Shown: positions 1-11,296 of the stretch, piece by piece | Numbering within the stretch: the stretch's first letter is position 1 | Layout: the number at the start of each line of letters is the position of its first letter | Source: Capsicum annuum | Taxonomy: Eukaryota > Streptophyta > Magnoliopsida > Solanales > Solanaceae | Reading direction: 5' to 3' | Length of the DNA stretch: 64,000 bases | Assembly (NCBI RefSeq): GCF_002878395.1 | Contig: NC_061112.1 | Span: 40,564,427-40,628,426 of the forward strand | The notes under the pieces: generated by a model | What the model saw: the letters and a program-made list of their open reading frames with translations, nothing else | Told to the model about the DNA's origin: nothing | Database searches by the model: none | Translations under genes and position numbers: made by a program

Positions 1-642
1 TATGCTTTGGTCAAACAATGCTAAGACTGCATAAATAAACTGAGACTGTAACTAAGACTATATCTGAGACTGTGGGAGATATAATATGAATTGAGTAAAA
101 TATGTTAAATGAAATACTGAACTTACTAAAGTCTGTATTCTTTGATCAAACAATGCTAATGATGATAGGCGAAATTACGCGCCTATATCAATATATTTTG
201 CCCATATTTTAGCCTAGTTTCGAGAACTAATTATCTATTTCGTACACTTTTAGTCCTTTTTCCTGTAAATGAGCTAACAAATGTGATTAGGAAAGTTTCA
301 GGTATAAATGATGCAAAATACAGCAATTTATGGCTTACTTGACGCAAAAGAAAGCTCACAAACGAGATGGAAAGGAGCTGGACGCATAAAGGACTAAATC
401 TGCTGCATGGAAAATCTGTCCCGGGCTAAAACAGCATTTCTGAAGACTTTGGGACTTACAGACACAAAGCTGGATTTTTGCCATAATACATTAACCTAGT
501 GCAATTAGGTTATGTGTTTCATCATTCTATTTGGATTATAATTTTGTAACCTTACCCTAGTACAATTGGGTCAAGGATTTCATTAGTATATTAGGATTTG
601 GTTATTTATTTTATTAGTTTAGTAGGAGTAGGATAGGAGTAT

Positions 643-650
643 TATAAATA
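643..650 (+). promoter_or_regulatory. TATA box of the solo LTR
   Basis: TATAAATA stands about 480 bp into the solo LTR in a GC-poor context, followed by ccctatcatg. If it is the core promoter, the LTR reads on the plus strand and transcription would start near 675-685. The match is by motif only. Confidence 0.5.
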
Positions 651-1033
651 CCCTATCATGTTAGAGATTTTAGAGAGGGAGAGGAGACATTCTGACAATT
701 CATTCATCTCCTTACAATTAAGACATCTTCCTACAACCCATTCTCAATTCTTCATTCTTCTACTCTTAAATTCCACAACAAGAGAATCGTTACTTGCTAC
801 GGAATCACTAAAACCACACGCCAAACACCTACTATTCACGCCATCCACCATGCAAAACGTGATATCCTTCGCATTCACGGGTAACTAAATCTCTTAGTTG
901 GGGTTATGGAAGCCGAATGAGTTACTATCTATAGCTATGAGTTTGTGAGTTCAAGACAAGTATATTGCTTATATCATTATTCTCTTCATCTTAAATCTAC
1001 ATTCTTTGCGGTTCAAACACAAGAACACGCCAT

Positions 1034-1160
1034 TCTAACATCTAACCTGTTCGAGAGAAAGGTTATTTGTCTAGAAAAGAAGACGCATAGACCAACGCCA
1101 GTCTAACATCTGACTTGTTCGAGAGAAAAGTTATTTGTCTGGAAAAGAGATAATGTCAAG
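1034..1160. repeat. 68-bp tandem duplication inside the solo LTR
   Basis: The segment starting tctaacatct at 1034 recurs at 1102 with few differences (both contain gttcgagagaaa and ttatttgtct). This gives a period of 68 bp in the probable R/U5 part of the solo LTR. Confidence 0.75.
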
Positions 1161-3288
1161 GTAGTAGGACACCCTTTCCTATTAAAAAGCTAGTGCCGTA
1201 CCTGGACTAACTTCTTGGAGAATTCGTACCGTTAGTCACGCTTTAAGCTCGAGAGAGTTAAAGTGAAATAGTCCTTGTTTAGGTCGAGAGACGCTTGGAT
1301 TTACCATCGACTACAATTCTCTATAAGCAATTACATGTCAAGACTCTACACACTCATAGCCAATAGAGACGTATACCTCAGAAGGTGGACATAACCCCAA
1401 CGCCTCAATTCTCATTGTTTACAACACACGTGACAATCTCTCTTTATTTTGCTATTTTCAGTTCTTACATTCTTGTTTTGGTTACATACTACAATCCCCC
1501 CTTTCCTACGAGACTTGCACTAAAAGTCTAGTAATTTCTCTTGCTTGTTGGCCAAGCTATTCTCTGTGGGATCGATACCCAACCCAGGTTGGGTTCTATA
1601 TTTGCTAACGACCGCTTTACACTCCCACGAGAGCTATAGATTGAGCGTTATCAGCTAAGACTGTATAAATGAACTGAGACTGTAACTAAGACTATATCTG
1701 AGACTGTGGGAGGTATCATCTCATCGATGTTCCCCAATTTGAGCTAATCATGGTCCAACCTGTCACCCCATTAGGATGGGTGTTAATACCATACCATGGG
1801 TACTAACAATGATTTTGTGGATCCACTAAATTGATATAACATCCAAAGGACTAAGAGTGTCTAGCCTGAACTGACGAGTGACCCCTGTAAGATAGTTAAG
1901 CCTAATCTAACGGGTGACTACTCATGTCCTATGCTGGCTATGTAGTTCTAGAGTCTAGGTACTGCTACTAACGATTTTTCCTATCTGACGGGAAAGCCTC
2001 CATCCATGCACTCGCTCGGTGCAAAACCTACTCCCAACTGAAAGATACTGAGATACTAGACTATTCTGAGTTTAATGACTGATATCTGACTATTCTGATA
2101 ATGCTCATAATATAATCTGAAGTCTATTCTATAATGCATGAGACCAGACTAAAAAAAACTATGATTTTGGATATTCAATATCCCCAGGACTCAAAACAAC
2201 AATACTGAAAAGATACTAAAGCTTGAAGACCAAAACATGAAGGCTCTTATTAAATAAATCACTCGTGTAGGCATTTTATCAAACACTTGTAGTTCATGAT
2301 TCAACGCAATCATAGGAATGTCCTAAAACATATAGAAATAGAATGAATCAGATATAATAGAGACAAATCATGGTTTTTTGTAATAAATGATGATATTAAA
2401 ACACGGGGAATTGAATAATTATAATAATTTCATGGTAACATGGTATAAAATCAATAGTACATAGAGATTCATGGATGAAATCATAATTTAAAATCAAATA
2501 AACTTGAAAAGATGATGGTTTTGTAATTAAAATGGATACTTGGACTTCATGGATGGAAATAATCCATGGATGAACATCCAACATACCAGGGATGATAAAT
2601 TTAGAAGTATTGATGGAGTGTTTTTAAGATTTGACCTTGATTCTTGATGGTTAGGGTTTTGCTACTTGAGAGAATGTTCTTGATTTTGGGGAAAATTAAT
2701 TTGAATAATACCCTATTAGGTTATTAGGGACTTAATTTCATGTTTGGGGCTGACTGGGAGTACTTAAAAGCCCTTGAAATTAAAACTCGGAACTTACTGA
2801 AAATCTCAAATATTTGTGCTAGCGCGACGCGGAGCTATCGCACAGTGTCACTAGAATTGGACAACTATGAAACTGGTCTATGGCGCAACATGGGGAAATT
2901 GTGGCCCTTAACTGATTGGGACCTAGAAGTTCACCGCGATGCGGTGGCATCACACTTCGACACTAGAAATGGACAATTGTCAAGTTGATCTATGGTGCGA
3001 TGTGCCAATATCGTAGAAACTCACTGGAATTTGCCAAATGGTAGATTTTCCTGCTCCATGACGTTCTAAAGTTTAAAATGACGATGTTTAAGGACTGAAA
3101 CTTAAAATTGCCTTAACTTCTTACCCGATTAAATGATTTGAGAGAATTTTATATCGTTGGAAAGTGAATTGAATTTCCTAAACAATAGTAGGATCTAAAC
3201 TAAAAAATAATAAGTGTTTCAAAAATTTCATATATGAATACTCATGCATTGGGACTTAGATTATTCTAGGGAAATATGGGGTGTTATA

Positions 3289-3304
3289 ATATCTCCCCCT
3301 TGGG
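3289..3304 (-). promoter_or_regulatory. Polypurine tract of element A
   Basis: On the minus strand the sequence CCCAAGGGGGAGATAT directly precedes the LTR start. It is the expected priming site for plus-strand DNA synthesis and fixes the boundary between the interior and the 3' LTR. Confidence 0.85.
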
Positions 3305-3499
3305 ATCATTCATCCCCGAATGAAACTAGTTAAGATGATTAAACTGTTGGACTGGGCTTACACACTAAATATGTATGTATGAGGCATAGAATGCTTGACT
3401 GAACTAATTCATGAATGCACGACTAACATAAACATGATGTACAACTGAAACTGAGCATGATAGAGAGAAATCTTAAGAAGGTTAGTACCTTATACTAAA

Positions 3500-6400
3500 T
3501 CCGGATTCACGGAGAAAAGGTGAGGATACTTGGTTCGCATATCTGCGTTTGCTTCCTAAGTGGCTCCCTCAACTGACTCATTCCACCAAAGAACTTTGAC
3601 TAATGGAACTTATTTGTTCCTTAGTCTACGAACTTGATGATCAAGAATTTCGACTGAAACTTCATCAAAGGAAAGACTGTTCTGAATATCTACACTTTCT
3701 AAGGGAACAACTATAGCTGGATCACCAATACACTTTCTCAGCAATGAGACATGGAACACTGTATGTACTGAGGCTAAATCTTAAGGCAACTCAAGCTCTT
3801 AAGCTACCTTTCCAAAATGAACGAGAATTCTGAAGGGACCGGGATATCTGGGACTGAGTTTCCTCTTCTTGTTGAATCTCTTCACTTTCTTCATGGGAGA
3901 GATTTTCAAGTACACCAAATCACTGGCCTTAAAATTGAGATCCTTTATCCTCATATTTGTATATTATTTCTATCGGCTATGGGTAGGCCTAAGCCTTTCT
4001 CTAATCAGCTAAACCTTCTCTAAGGCATCAAATACCAAGTCAGGCCCTACTATTGTAGCCTTACATATTTCAAACCAACTAATTGGAGATCTACATATCC
4101 TACTATAGAGAGCCTCAAATAAAACCATACAGATAATGGTATGATAGTTGTTATTGTATGCGAACTCAATCAAAGAAAAATGGTCATCCTAACTACCCTT
4201 GAAATCAATAATGCATACTCTCAGCATATCCTTACGATTCTGAATAGTCGATTCTGCTTGGTCGTCTGTTTGAGGGTGGAAAGCGATACTGATATGGACT
4301 TGGGTACCAAGACCCTTTTAGAATACTTTCAAGGCATGAAAGGTAAATTGGGTACCTCTAGCTGAGATTATAGATAAGGGAACATCATGCAAGCTAACTA
4401 ACTCTCTGAGATAGATATTTGCATAGTCCTCCACTAAATAAGAGGTATGGACTGGCAAGAAATGATCTGATTTGGTTATCCTATCTACGATAACCCAAAT
4501 AGAATCAAGTTGATGACGGGTACGAGGTAAACCTATCACAAAATCCATGTTCACTTCCTCCCAATTCCAAGTGAAAATACTGAACTCCTTCACGGACCCA
4601 CTAGGCTTTTGATTCACAATCTTAACCTGCTGGCACGTAGTGAACTTAGCTACAAACTCTACAATACCTCCCTTCATCTGACTCCACTAACAGATCTCCC
4701 AAAAATCGCGGTACATCTTAGTAACGCGCACCATGCACTTCTGCCAGAATTTGTTACCTAAAATTATCTACACCAAGCACACACAATCTACCCTAACAAC
4801 GCAAAACACCATCTCCCCCTTGGGCTAAAACCTCCACTTTTTGATCAATAATTGATTTTTTCAACTTAACTAGACTGGGATCTCTATCCTGATTTTCCTT
4901 CACCTCAGAAACTAGAGATGATTCAATGCTACTCTGCACCCACACACTACCCTCTTCTGAGTCGACTAAGCAGACACCTAGTCGGGCAAGCTGATGGACT
5001 TTCTGAGCTAACTACTTTTTACCATCCTCAACATGAGCTATACTACCCATGGACAATCTACTAAGAGCATTAGCCACTACATTGGCCTTGCCCGAATGAT
5101 ACAAAACACTCATGTCATAATCGTTCAATAACTCTAACCACCTTCTCTTACACAAATTTAAATCTTTCTAAGAGAACACATACTGCAGGCTCTTATGGTC
5201 AGTTAACACATCAATATACACCCTATATAAGTAATGCCTCCAAATCTCTAAGGCGAAAACTAGTGCTGCTAACTCAAGATCATGATTCAAATAATTCTTC
5301 TCATGAGGCTTAAGCTCTTTAGAAGAATAGGCTATGACCTTACCTCTCTTTATGAGGACACAACCCAAACCAACTCTAGATACATCACAGTACATAACAA
5401 AAACCATCTGAGCCATGTAGTAGAGTCAACACTGGGGATGAGGTAAGTCAAGTCTTCAACTCTTGAAAACTCTTCTCTTAGGAATTTTACAACTGAAACT
5501 TAAATTTCTTTTGAGCCAATCTGGATATGGGGGATGCAATAGAATAAAAACCTTTAACAAAACGACGATAATAGCCAGCTAAACCCAAGAAGCTCCTGAT
5601 ATCTGATGGAGAGATGGGTCTATTCAAGTTTCTCACCACCTCAGTCTTTTAAGGATCAACTCTAATGCCTTTACTAGAAATAATATGGCTAAGGAAAGCT
5701 GCCAATCATAGCAAAATTAAAACTTACTGAATTGAGAGAACAACTGGTGAGCTCTAAGAGTTTGAAGCACTACTCTGAGGTAGTCTGCATGCTTATTTTC
5801 ACTATAAGAATAGACTAGAGTGTCATCAATGAAGACTATGATGAACATGTCAAAGTACTGCTTCAACACTAGGTTCATAAAGTCCATGAAGGCTACTTGG
5901 GCATTCGTTAGACCAAAGGACATGACTAGAATTTTAAAGTAACCATATCTAATTTAGAAAGCTATTTTCGGAATATCACATTCTCTGACTCTAAGATGAT
6001 TATAGCCTGATCTAAGGTCTATCTTGGAAAAGTAGCTGGCACCCTGAAGTTGGTCAGACAATTCATCGATTCTAGGAAGTGGGTATTTATTCTTGATTGT
6101 GACCTTTTTCAACTCATGATAGTCAATGCACACTCTAGGAGAACCATCTTTCTTACACATGATTAGAATAGGCATGCGCCACAAGGAGATACTGGGCCTG
6201 ATGAATCCCTTATCTAGTAGATCATTTAACTATTCTTTCAAATTGTTGAGTTCTACTTGAGCCATTCTATATGCAGAATAGATATAGGTAGAGTATCTAG
6301 GAGAAGGTATATTATGAATTCGATTTCCCTTTTGGGAGGGACTATGGGAGAATCGTAAAGAAAAACATCTGAAAATTCATTCACTACTGGGATAGACTCA

Positions 6401-6890
6401 AGAGTATGATTTTCTGAGCTAGATTTTTTTACTAGCACAAGATGTTATACACGCCCCTTGGATATTATCTGTCTCTCTCTAAGGTCGAAATTAACTGACC
6501 CTTAAGAGTTGTGGCACTACCTCCATTCAAGGACTAGTTAATTTAGGAACTAAAAATGAACTATTCTATTTCTACAATCAACTGTGCATAGCATGAGTGG
6601 AGCTAATCCATGCCGAGAATGACATCAAAATCCATCATCTCTAACTACACGAGATCAAATTAGGTAAAGGTTTGAGCTACTATGACCAAATAGTTATTGT
6701 ATACCTGTCTAGCTATAATGGAAACACCTACTAGGGTAAACACTGAAAAGGGCTCTGCTACATTTTCGAGACTGACTCCAAAAATAATGGCTATATATGG
6801 AGTTAGTAAGAAAAGAAGCTCCAAGGTCTATCAAATGATAAATATATAAGTGAAAGACCTACAAAGTACCAGTAACTACGTCAGGAGAAT
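3500..6890 (-). pseudogene. pol of element A: protease, RT, RNase H, integrase, chromodomain-like tail
   Basis: Fragments in several frames follow the gypsy order on the minus strand. The protease (about 6890-6590) ends in ILGMD followed by a stop. The RT (6290-5560) has [32 protein letters not shown] and an intact catalytic FIDD at about 5833-5822. The RNase H (5480-5040) has the [10 protein letters not shown] end. The integrase (4750-4000) has the H2C2 end CQQVK and the first acidic residue in VNMDFVIGLPRTR. Its second aspartate is replaced (SARG where SDRG is usual), and the third acid is kept in QAESTIQ. A terminal block (3840-3500) resembles the LRNK...VLWWN...EGAT...YPHLF tail of chromoviral integrases. 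At least four frameshifts and several stops separate the fragments, so no functional polyprotein can be made. Confidence 0.9.
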
Positions 6891-7177
6891 CTTCCTAATC
6901 TTGGCAAGACTGAAGAGCATATAATCTGTTCGGATGTTGTCCACTGGTAGCAATGGAAGCGATGCCCTGTTAACTTGGGTGACCGGATGGAACTAATGAC
7001 TGATGGGACTGGCCCTATTGGCGCACATCCCTACCCTTTTCAGTAACTATACGGTACTTCTAAATCCAATAGTCTATCGTGCCATACCTAAGCATACATC
7101 ACTACCTGCTCTACACTCACCTTGATGATATCAGCCATATTTCTGACATAGGGGATTTGTACGAGCACTGCTAAAAC

Positions 7178-8092
7178 TAACCTGGGTATTAAATTATGGT
7201 GCTCTATCCGTATTATCATTTTTAAATTTGGGTATTAGGGAACTGGCTAGAGAGGTTGCTGGGTCTAAAGATCTCTGATGAAATTGAGGATGGTTACCAC
7301 CTTCTGACTTTTGCTGATTAAAATTAAAACCTAGCCATTCTAGCTTTCTTATTTTATCTCTCCCTCTTCTTAATTTTTTCGCTCCTTAATTAATTGAGCA
7401 TGAACCATCATCCTTGAACTGTCCATCTTACTAATCAGCATTGCGGTCCTGCACTCTTTGGCCACACTATCAGACACACAAGACACAAACTTAGTCATCT
7501 TGGACCTACAGTCAGCTACCACTTGAGGAGCATATCGAGCTAACTGAGTGAACTTAAGAGAATACTCCCTCATACTTATGTTTCCTTGCCTCAAATTAAT
7601 AAATTTTAACGCCTTGGCCTCCCTCAACTCTAATGGAAAGAATCTATCCATGAAAGTCATGGCAAACTCTTCCCATTCTATAGGGCCTACATCAACACCT
7701 CTATCAACTTTTCACTGCTTAAACCAAGTATGGGATATATCTTGCAATTGATATGCATCCAACTCGGCATTCTGACTAGACGACACCTCCATAGCATCTG
7801 TTACCTTCTGAACCATATCTAAGAATTCATGTGGATCCTCTTCAGATTTAGATCCCATTAAGGAAGGAGGATTTATCCTGGTAAAGTCTTAAATTCTAGT
7901 TGCAACAGTATTGGCCACTAAGTTGTCCAGAATAGTAGCTAGTCATTCATTTTACGCTGTTACAGAGTTTGCTAAAGTAGTGAACATAACCCTGAATTAT
8001 GTGTAAAAGACATGCTCGTCCAAATAATTTGCTTAGATGGACTGAAGGACAGGCTGAGTTCCTGTTCTTCTTTCATTCTTCTTGGAAAGCAT
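7178..8092 (-). pseudogene. gag of element A
   Basis: The probable start codon is at 8092 (MLSKKNERRTGTQP). Downstream is the capsid-like retrotransposon gag domain, with SLMGSKSEEDPHEFLD near 7850 and then FMDRFFPLELREAKALKF and REYSLKFTQLARYAP (7650-7520). The matrix-to-capsid order and these motifs are typical of Tekay/Del gag. The frame is broken by stops near 7890 and 7715. The usual zinc knuckle expected around 7.1-7.2 kb cannot be read with confidence. The interior 8093-8297 is the short untranslated leader between primer site and gag. Confidence 0.85.
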
Positions 8093-8297
8093 GTTCTGTA
8101 AATGAAAAAAAATAAGTGGATTAGATAGAGAGTTTAACTTGAGCTCATGCAAACTCGCACGACATAAATACTAAAAAAAGGGAAACTTTTTCCTAAATTC
8201 CTTGTAGCCTCTCGTCCATAAGTTTGTAGCGCTACGCACCCATGCACAAGACTCTACAATGCGACTTTAAGACTTCCTAGGACACTTTAAAACCTTA

Positions 8298-8310
8298 TTC
8301 ATCGATACAA
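8298..8310 (-). promoter_or_regulatory. Degenerate primer-binding site of element A
   Basis: Minus-strand TTGTATCGATGAA lies 4 bases after the 5' LTR end (TCACA). It is a decayed match to TGGTATCAGAGCA, which pairs with initiator Met-tRNA in related elements. Position supports the call more than sequence does. Confidence 0.55.
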
Positions 8311-8314
8311 AGTT

Positions 8315-10644
8315 TGTGATGACCCGAGACTACCCCCTAGTCATTACATGGTGCTTACCATCTCGAGGGACCACAAACTAACCCATGAGTTGGTACCTGC
8401 TGTGAGAACTAAATAATCTAATCATGAATATGGAAGAATAACTACAATACCTTAAGGTTTTAATAATAAAACGACTACTGAATTATGAATCTAGCAAAAT
8501 ATTAAAATCTAAATAATCTGAATAGCTAACTGTAGTGTCTGAAAAACCTCTAAACTGAATGTTGTGAGTTGATGGGATAGGCCCAACTAACTCTACTAAC
8601 TATTGAGATAAAGACATGAGGTAATATAATCTTTCCTCAGATGATAAGGACTCACCACTGCTACTGTATTACTAATGACCTAAGGGACTAAGTGCCATTC
8701 AGGAATTAAGCGTCAGCACCTATGATATGATACATCATAGCACAAAAGAAAGGTATGCAATCAATACTTTGAATATACTGGTCCGCTAAATAAGGTAGGC
8801 TGGTAAGCATGGTTTCAAGAATAGAACTAATAATTAACTGGATATGCATGTAAAGCATGGATTCTATAGATACTAAAATACATGAAAATCTGTAAATACT
8901 GAGGATGCATGACAAAGCATGAAACATGAACTGAGTAAAATTTTTTAACTAAAATACAAAACTGACTGAAGTTTGTATGTTGTACTCAAACAATGCTACG
9001 ATTGTATAATTCAACTGAGACTGTAACTGAGACTATATCTGAGACTATGGGAGGTATCATCTAATCAACATTCCCCAATTTGAGCTTCTCGGGGTCCAAC
9101 CTATAACCCCAGTTCAAAGGGTGTTAATACCATGCCACGAGTACTAACAATAGCTCTGTGGATCCTCTAAACTGATATAATGTCCAAAATACTAAAGGTG
9201 TCAAGCCTGAACTGACGAGTTACCCCTGCGAGATAGTCAATCCTAATGTGATGAGTGACTATTCTTACCCTATACTGGCTACATAGTTATAGAGTATAGG
9301 GACTGCTACTAATAACACTGCCTATCTGATGGGGAAGCCGTTATCCCTGCACTCGCTCATTGCTAAATATTACTCCCAATTGAAAGACATTGAGATACTA
9401 AGCTTTTCTGAGTTTAATGAATGATATTTGGCTATTCTGATAATGCTCATAGTAAAATCTAAAGACTATTCTGTAATGTACTGGGACTAGACTAAAAAAA
9501 ACAACTATGGTTTTTGGGTATTCAATACCCCCAGGACTCAAAATAATAATACTAAAAAAACACTAAAGCTTCATGACCAAAACATGAAGGCTCTTATTAA
9601 ATAAATCACTCTTGTAGGCATTTTATCAAACACTTGTAGTTCATGGTTCAAAGCAATTTTAGGAATGTCCTAAAACATATAGAAATAGCTTGAATCCGAC
9701 ATATAGAGCCAAATCATGTTTTTTTCAATAAATATAGATACTAAAATATGGGGAATTGAATAATAACAATAATTTCATAGTAACATGGTATAAATTCAAT
9801 AGTACATGGATATTCATGGATGAATTAATAATTTAAAATCAAATAAACTTGAAAAAATGATGGTTTTATAATTAAAATGGATACTTGGACTCCATCGATG
9901 AAAAGAATCATTGGGTGAAAATCCAACATACCTAGGATAATGAATTTGGAAGGATTGATAGAGAGTTCTTGAGATTTGACCTTGATTCTTGAAGGTTAGG
10001 GTTTTTCTATTTGAGAGAATGTTCTTGATTTTGGTGAAAAATTAATTCGACTAATACCTAATTAGGTTATTAGGAACATAATTTTGCATTTGGGGCTGAC
10101 TGGTACAAGGGAAAAGTACTTAAATGCACTTGAAATCAAAACTCGGAACTAACTAAAAATCCTAATTTTCTGGGCTGGCGCAATGCGGCGTTATCATATC
10201 GTATCACTGGAATCAGATAACTGGAAAACTGATCTGTGAGGCGATGCCAGGAAATCACGGCCCTTCAATGATTGGGACCTGGAAGTTCACCGCGATGTGG
10301 TTGTATCGCGCTTCGACACTGGAAATTTACAATTGTCAAGTTGACCTTTAGTACGATGTGCCAGAATCACAGACCCTCACTAGAATTCGCCAAATGGGAG
10401 ATTGGCCTTCTCTTCGGTGTGCTAAAGTTTAAAATGATGGTATGTAATGACTGAAACACAAAATTGCCATAACTTCTTAGCCAATAATCAAATTTGGGCA
10501 AATTTTAAATCATTGGAAAGCTAATTGAATTTCATACACAATGGCAGGCTCTAAACTGAAAAATAATGAGTATTTCAAAAATTTAATATGCGAATACTAA
10601 TATATTAGGACTTAGATTATCTTTGGGAAATACGGGGTGTTAGA
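8315..10644 (-). repeat. 5' LTR of element A (complete)
   Basis: The LTR is 2330 bp. On the plus strand it opens TGTGATGACCCGAG and closes ggggtgttaga, decayed forms of TGTAA...TTACA. It is homologous to 1-159 plus 1654-3288. Like its partner it has a GC-richer block (about 10175-10400) with repeated gcgatg motifs near the transcription-upstream end. No coding sequence is supported in it. Confidence 0.88.
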
Positions 10645-11280
10645 CTTTACTACTCATGTGTACGATTTCACAACTTTGTTTATTCAAGCTCAAGGGGAGC
10701 CATTTACATTTATCATGGAGTGTTTAAAAATATTTAAGTACATTGACTTATTGTTTTTACTTATGAATTCAATCCCACATGCTCAGTACTCTCCAAAAGT
10801 ATTGATCCACATATGTCTATGTGCTACATTATCTCAGAGTGTAGGTACCAATTATTTCCCACACCTTATAATCAGACAGTGTGCAACTTCCAGTCAGCAG
10901 GTGATGAGTCTTTTTTATTTAAAGGCTTGAGTTAATCCTAGTTCGAGTAGTATCTTGTTTTCTTTATTCAATTGTATTTATTGGGGATACATAGGGGTCA
11001 TGTCCTAGCTACCTATGGTAAATATTAGTAGAGGCTTCATAGACAGTAAGCAGAGTTGATGTATTTTATTTCAGTTTTGTTTTGTATAGTAAGAGTTGTA
11101 ATTGTTTTAATAATTTTGTTTTAAAGATGTTCAGCTAAATACATTTCTTCCATTTATTTCTTTTGAATTTATGTATTTTATTCAGTAGCTTATGAGTTAT
11201 GTCAGCACAAGGGTTAGCTTGGGATCACTCGTGGTCTTAAGCACCGTGTAAAGCCCAACGGGTAGTCTTAGGGCATTACA
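10645..11280 (+). repeat. 5' LTR of B, 3' part only
   Basis: This aligns with 19620-20165, with extra sequence at about 10710-10840 that is missing from the 3' copy. The left part was separated by insertion of element A and would lie outside the window. The end is gggcattaca at 11271-11280. Confidence 0.8.
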
Positions 11281-11284
11281 AACT

Positions 11285-11296
11285 TGGTATCAGATC
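11285..11296 (+). promoter_or_regulatory. Primer-binding site of B
   Basis: TGGTATCAGATC starts four bases after the LTR end. It differs by one base from TGGTATCAGAGC, the site complementary to initiator Met-tRNA. Confidence 0.85.

Larger units (their letters stand above)
160..1653. mobile_element. Solo LTR, probably Ty3/gypsy Tat/Ogre-like, with exact target duplication
   Basis: The 1494-bp insert starts TGATGATAGGCG and ends GAGCGTTATCA, so it has TG...CA LTR termini. It is flanked by a perfect 5-bp direct repeat GCTAA (155-159 and 1654-1658). It interrupts the LTR of element A, whose sequence resumes immediately afterwards. No internal region, primer site or polypurine tract is present, so this is a solo LTR left by LTR-LTR recombination. 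A TATAAATA box lies at 643-650. The terminal GCGTTATCA and the gtgggatcgataccc segment near 1567-1581 recall Tat/Ogre LTRs, but that family call is from memory. Confidence 0.85.
1..3288 (-). repeat. 3' LTR of element A (partial, interrupted)
   Basis: The sequence is homologous to 8315-10644. Shared blocks include the gagactgtaac...atctgagact segment, the gtgttaatacca block and the terminal ggggtgtta. The right edge is TTATA at 3284-3288, a decayed form of the expected TTACA. A solo LTR occupies 160-1653. Bases 1-134 duplicate the segment that starts at 135 (see findings). Compared with the 2330-bp right LTR, roughly 0.5-0.65 kb should lie left of the window. Confidence 0.88.
1..10644 (-). mobile_element. 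Ty3/gypsy LTR retrotransposon A (Tekay/Del-like), degenerate, left end outside window
   Basis: The element reads on the minus strand: 5' LTR at 8315-10644, degenerate primer site, gag, protease, RT, RNase H, integrase, chromodomain-like C-terminus, polypurine tract, then the 3' LTR at 3288 leftwards. This domain order is that of Ty3/gypsy chromoviruses. The left LTR carries an inserted solo LTR (160-1653) and continues beyond base 1. The bases CTTTA at 10645-10649 are the expected right-hand target site. They fall inside the 5' LTR of element B, so A is younger than B. All reading frames are broken, so the element is inactive. The Tekay/Del assignment is an inference from protein resemblance. 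Confidence 0.9.

Noticed and set aside
2740..2988. 82-codon plus-strand open frame
   Set aside because: It lies in the GC-richer block of the A LTR and is open by composition only. There is no homology to any domain.
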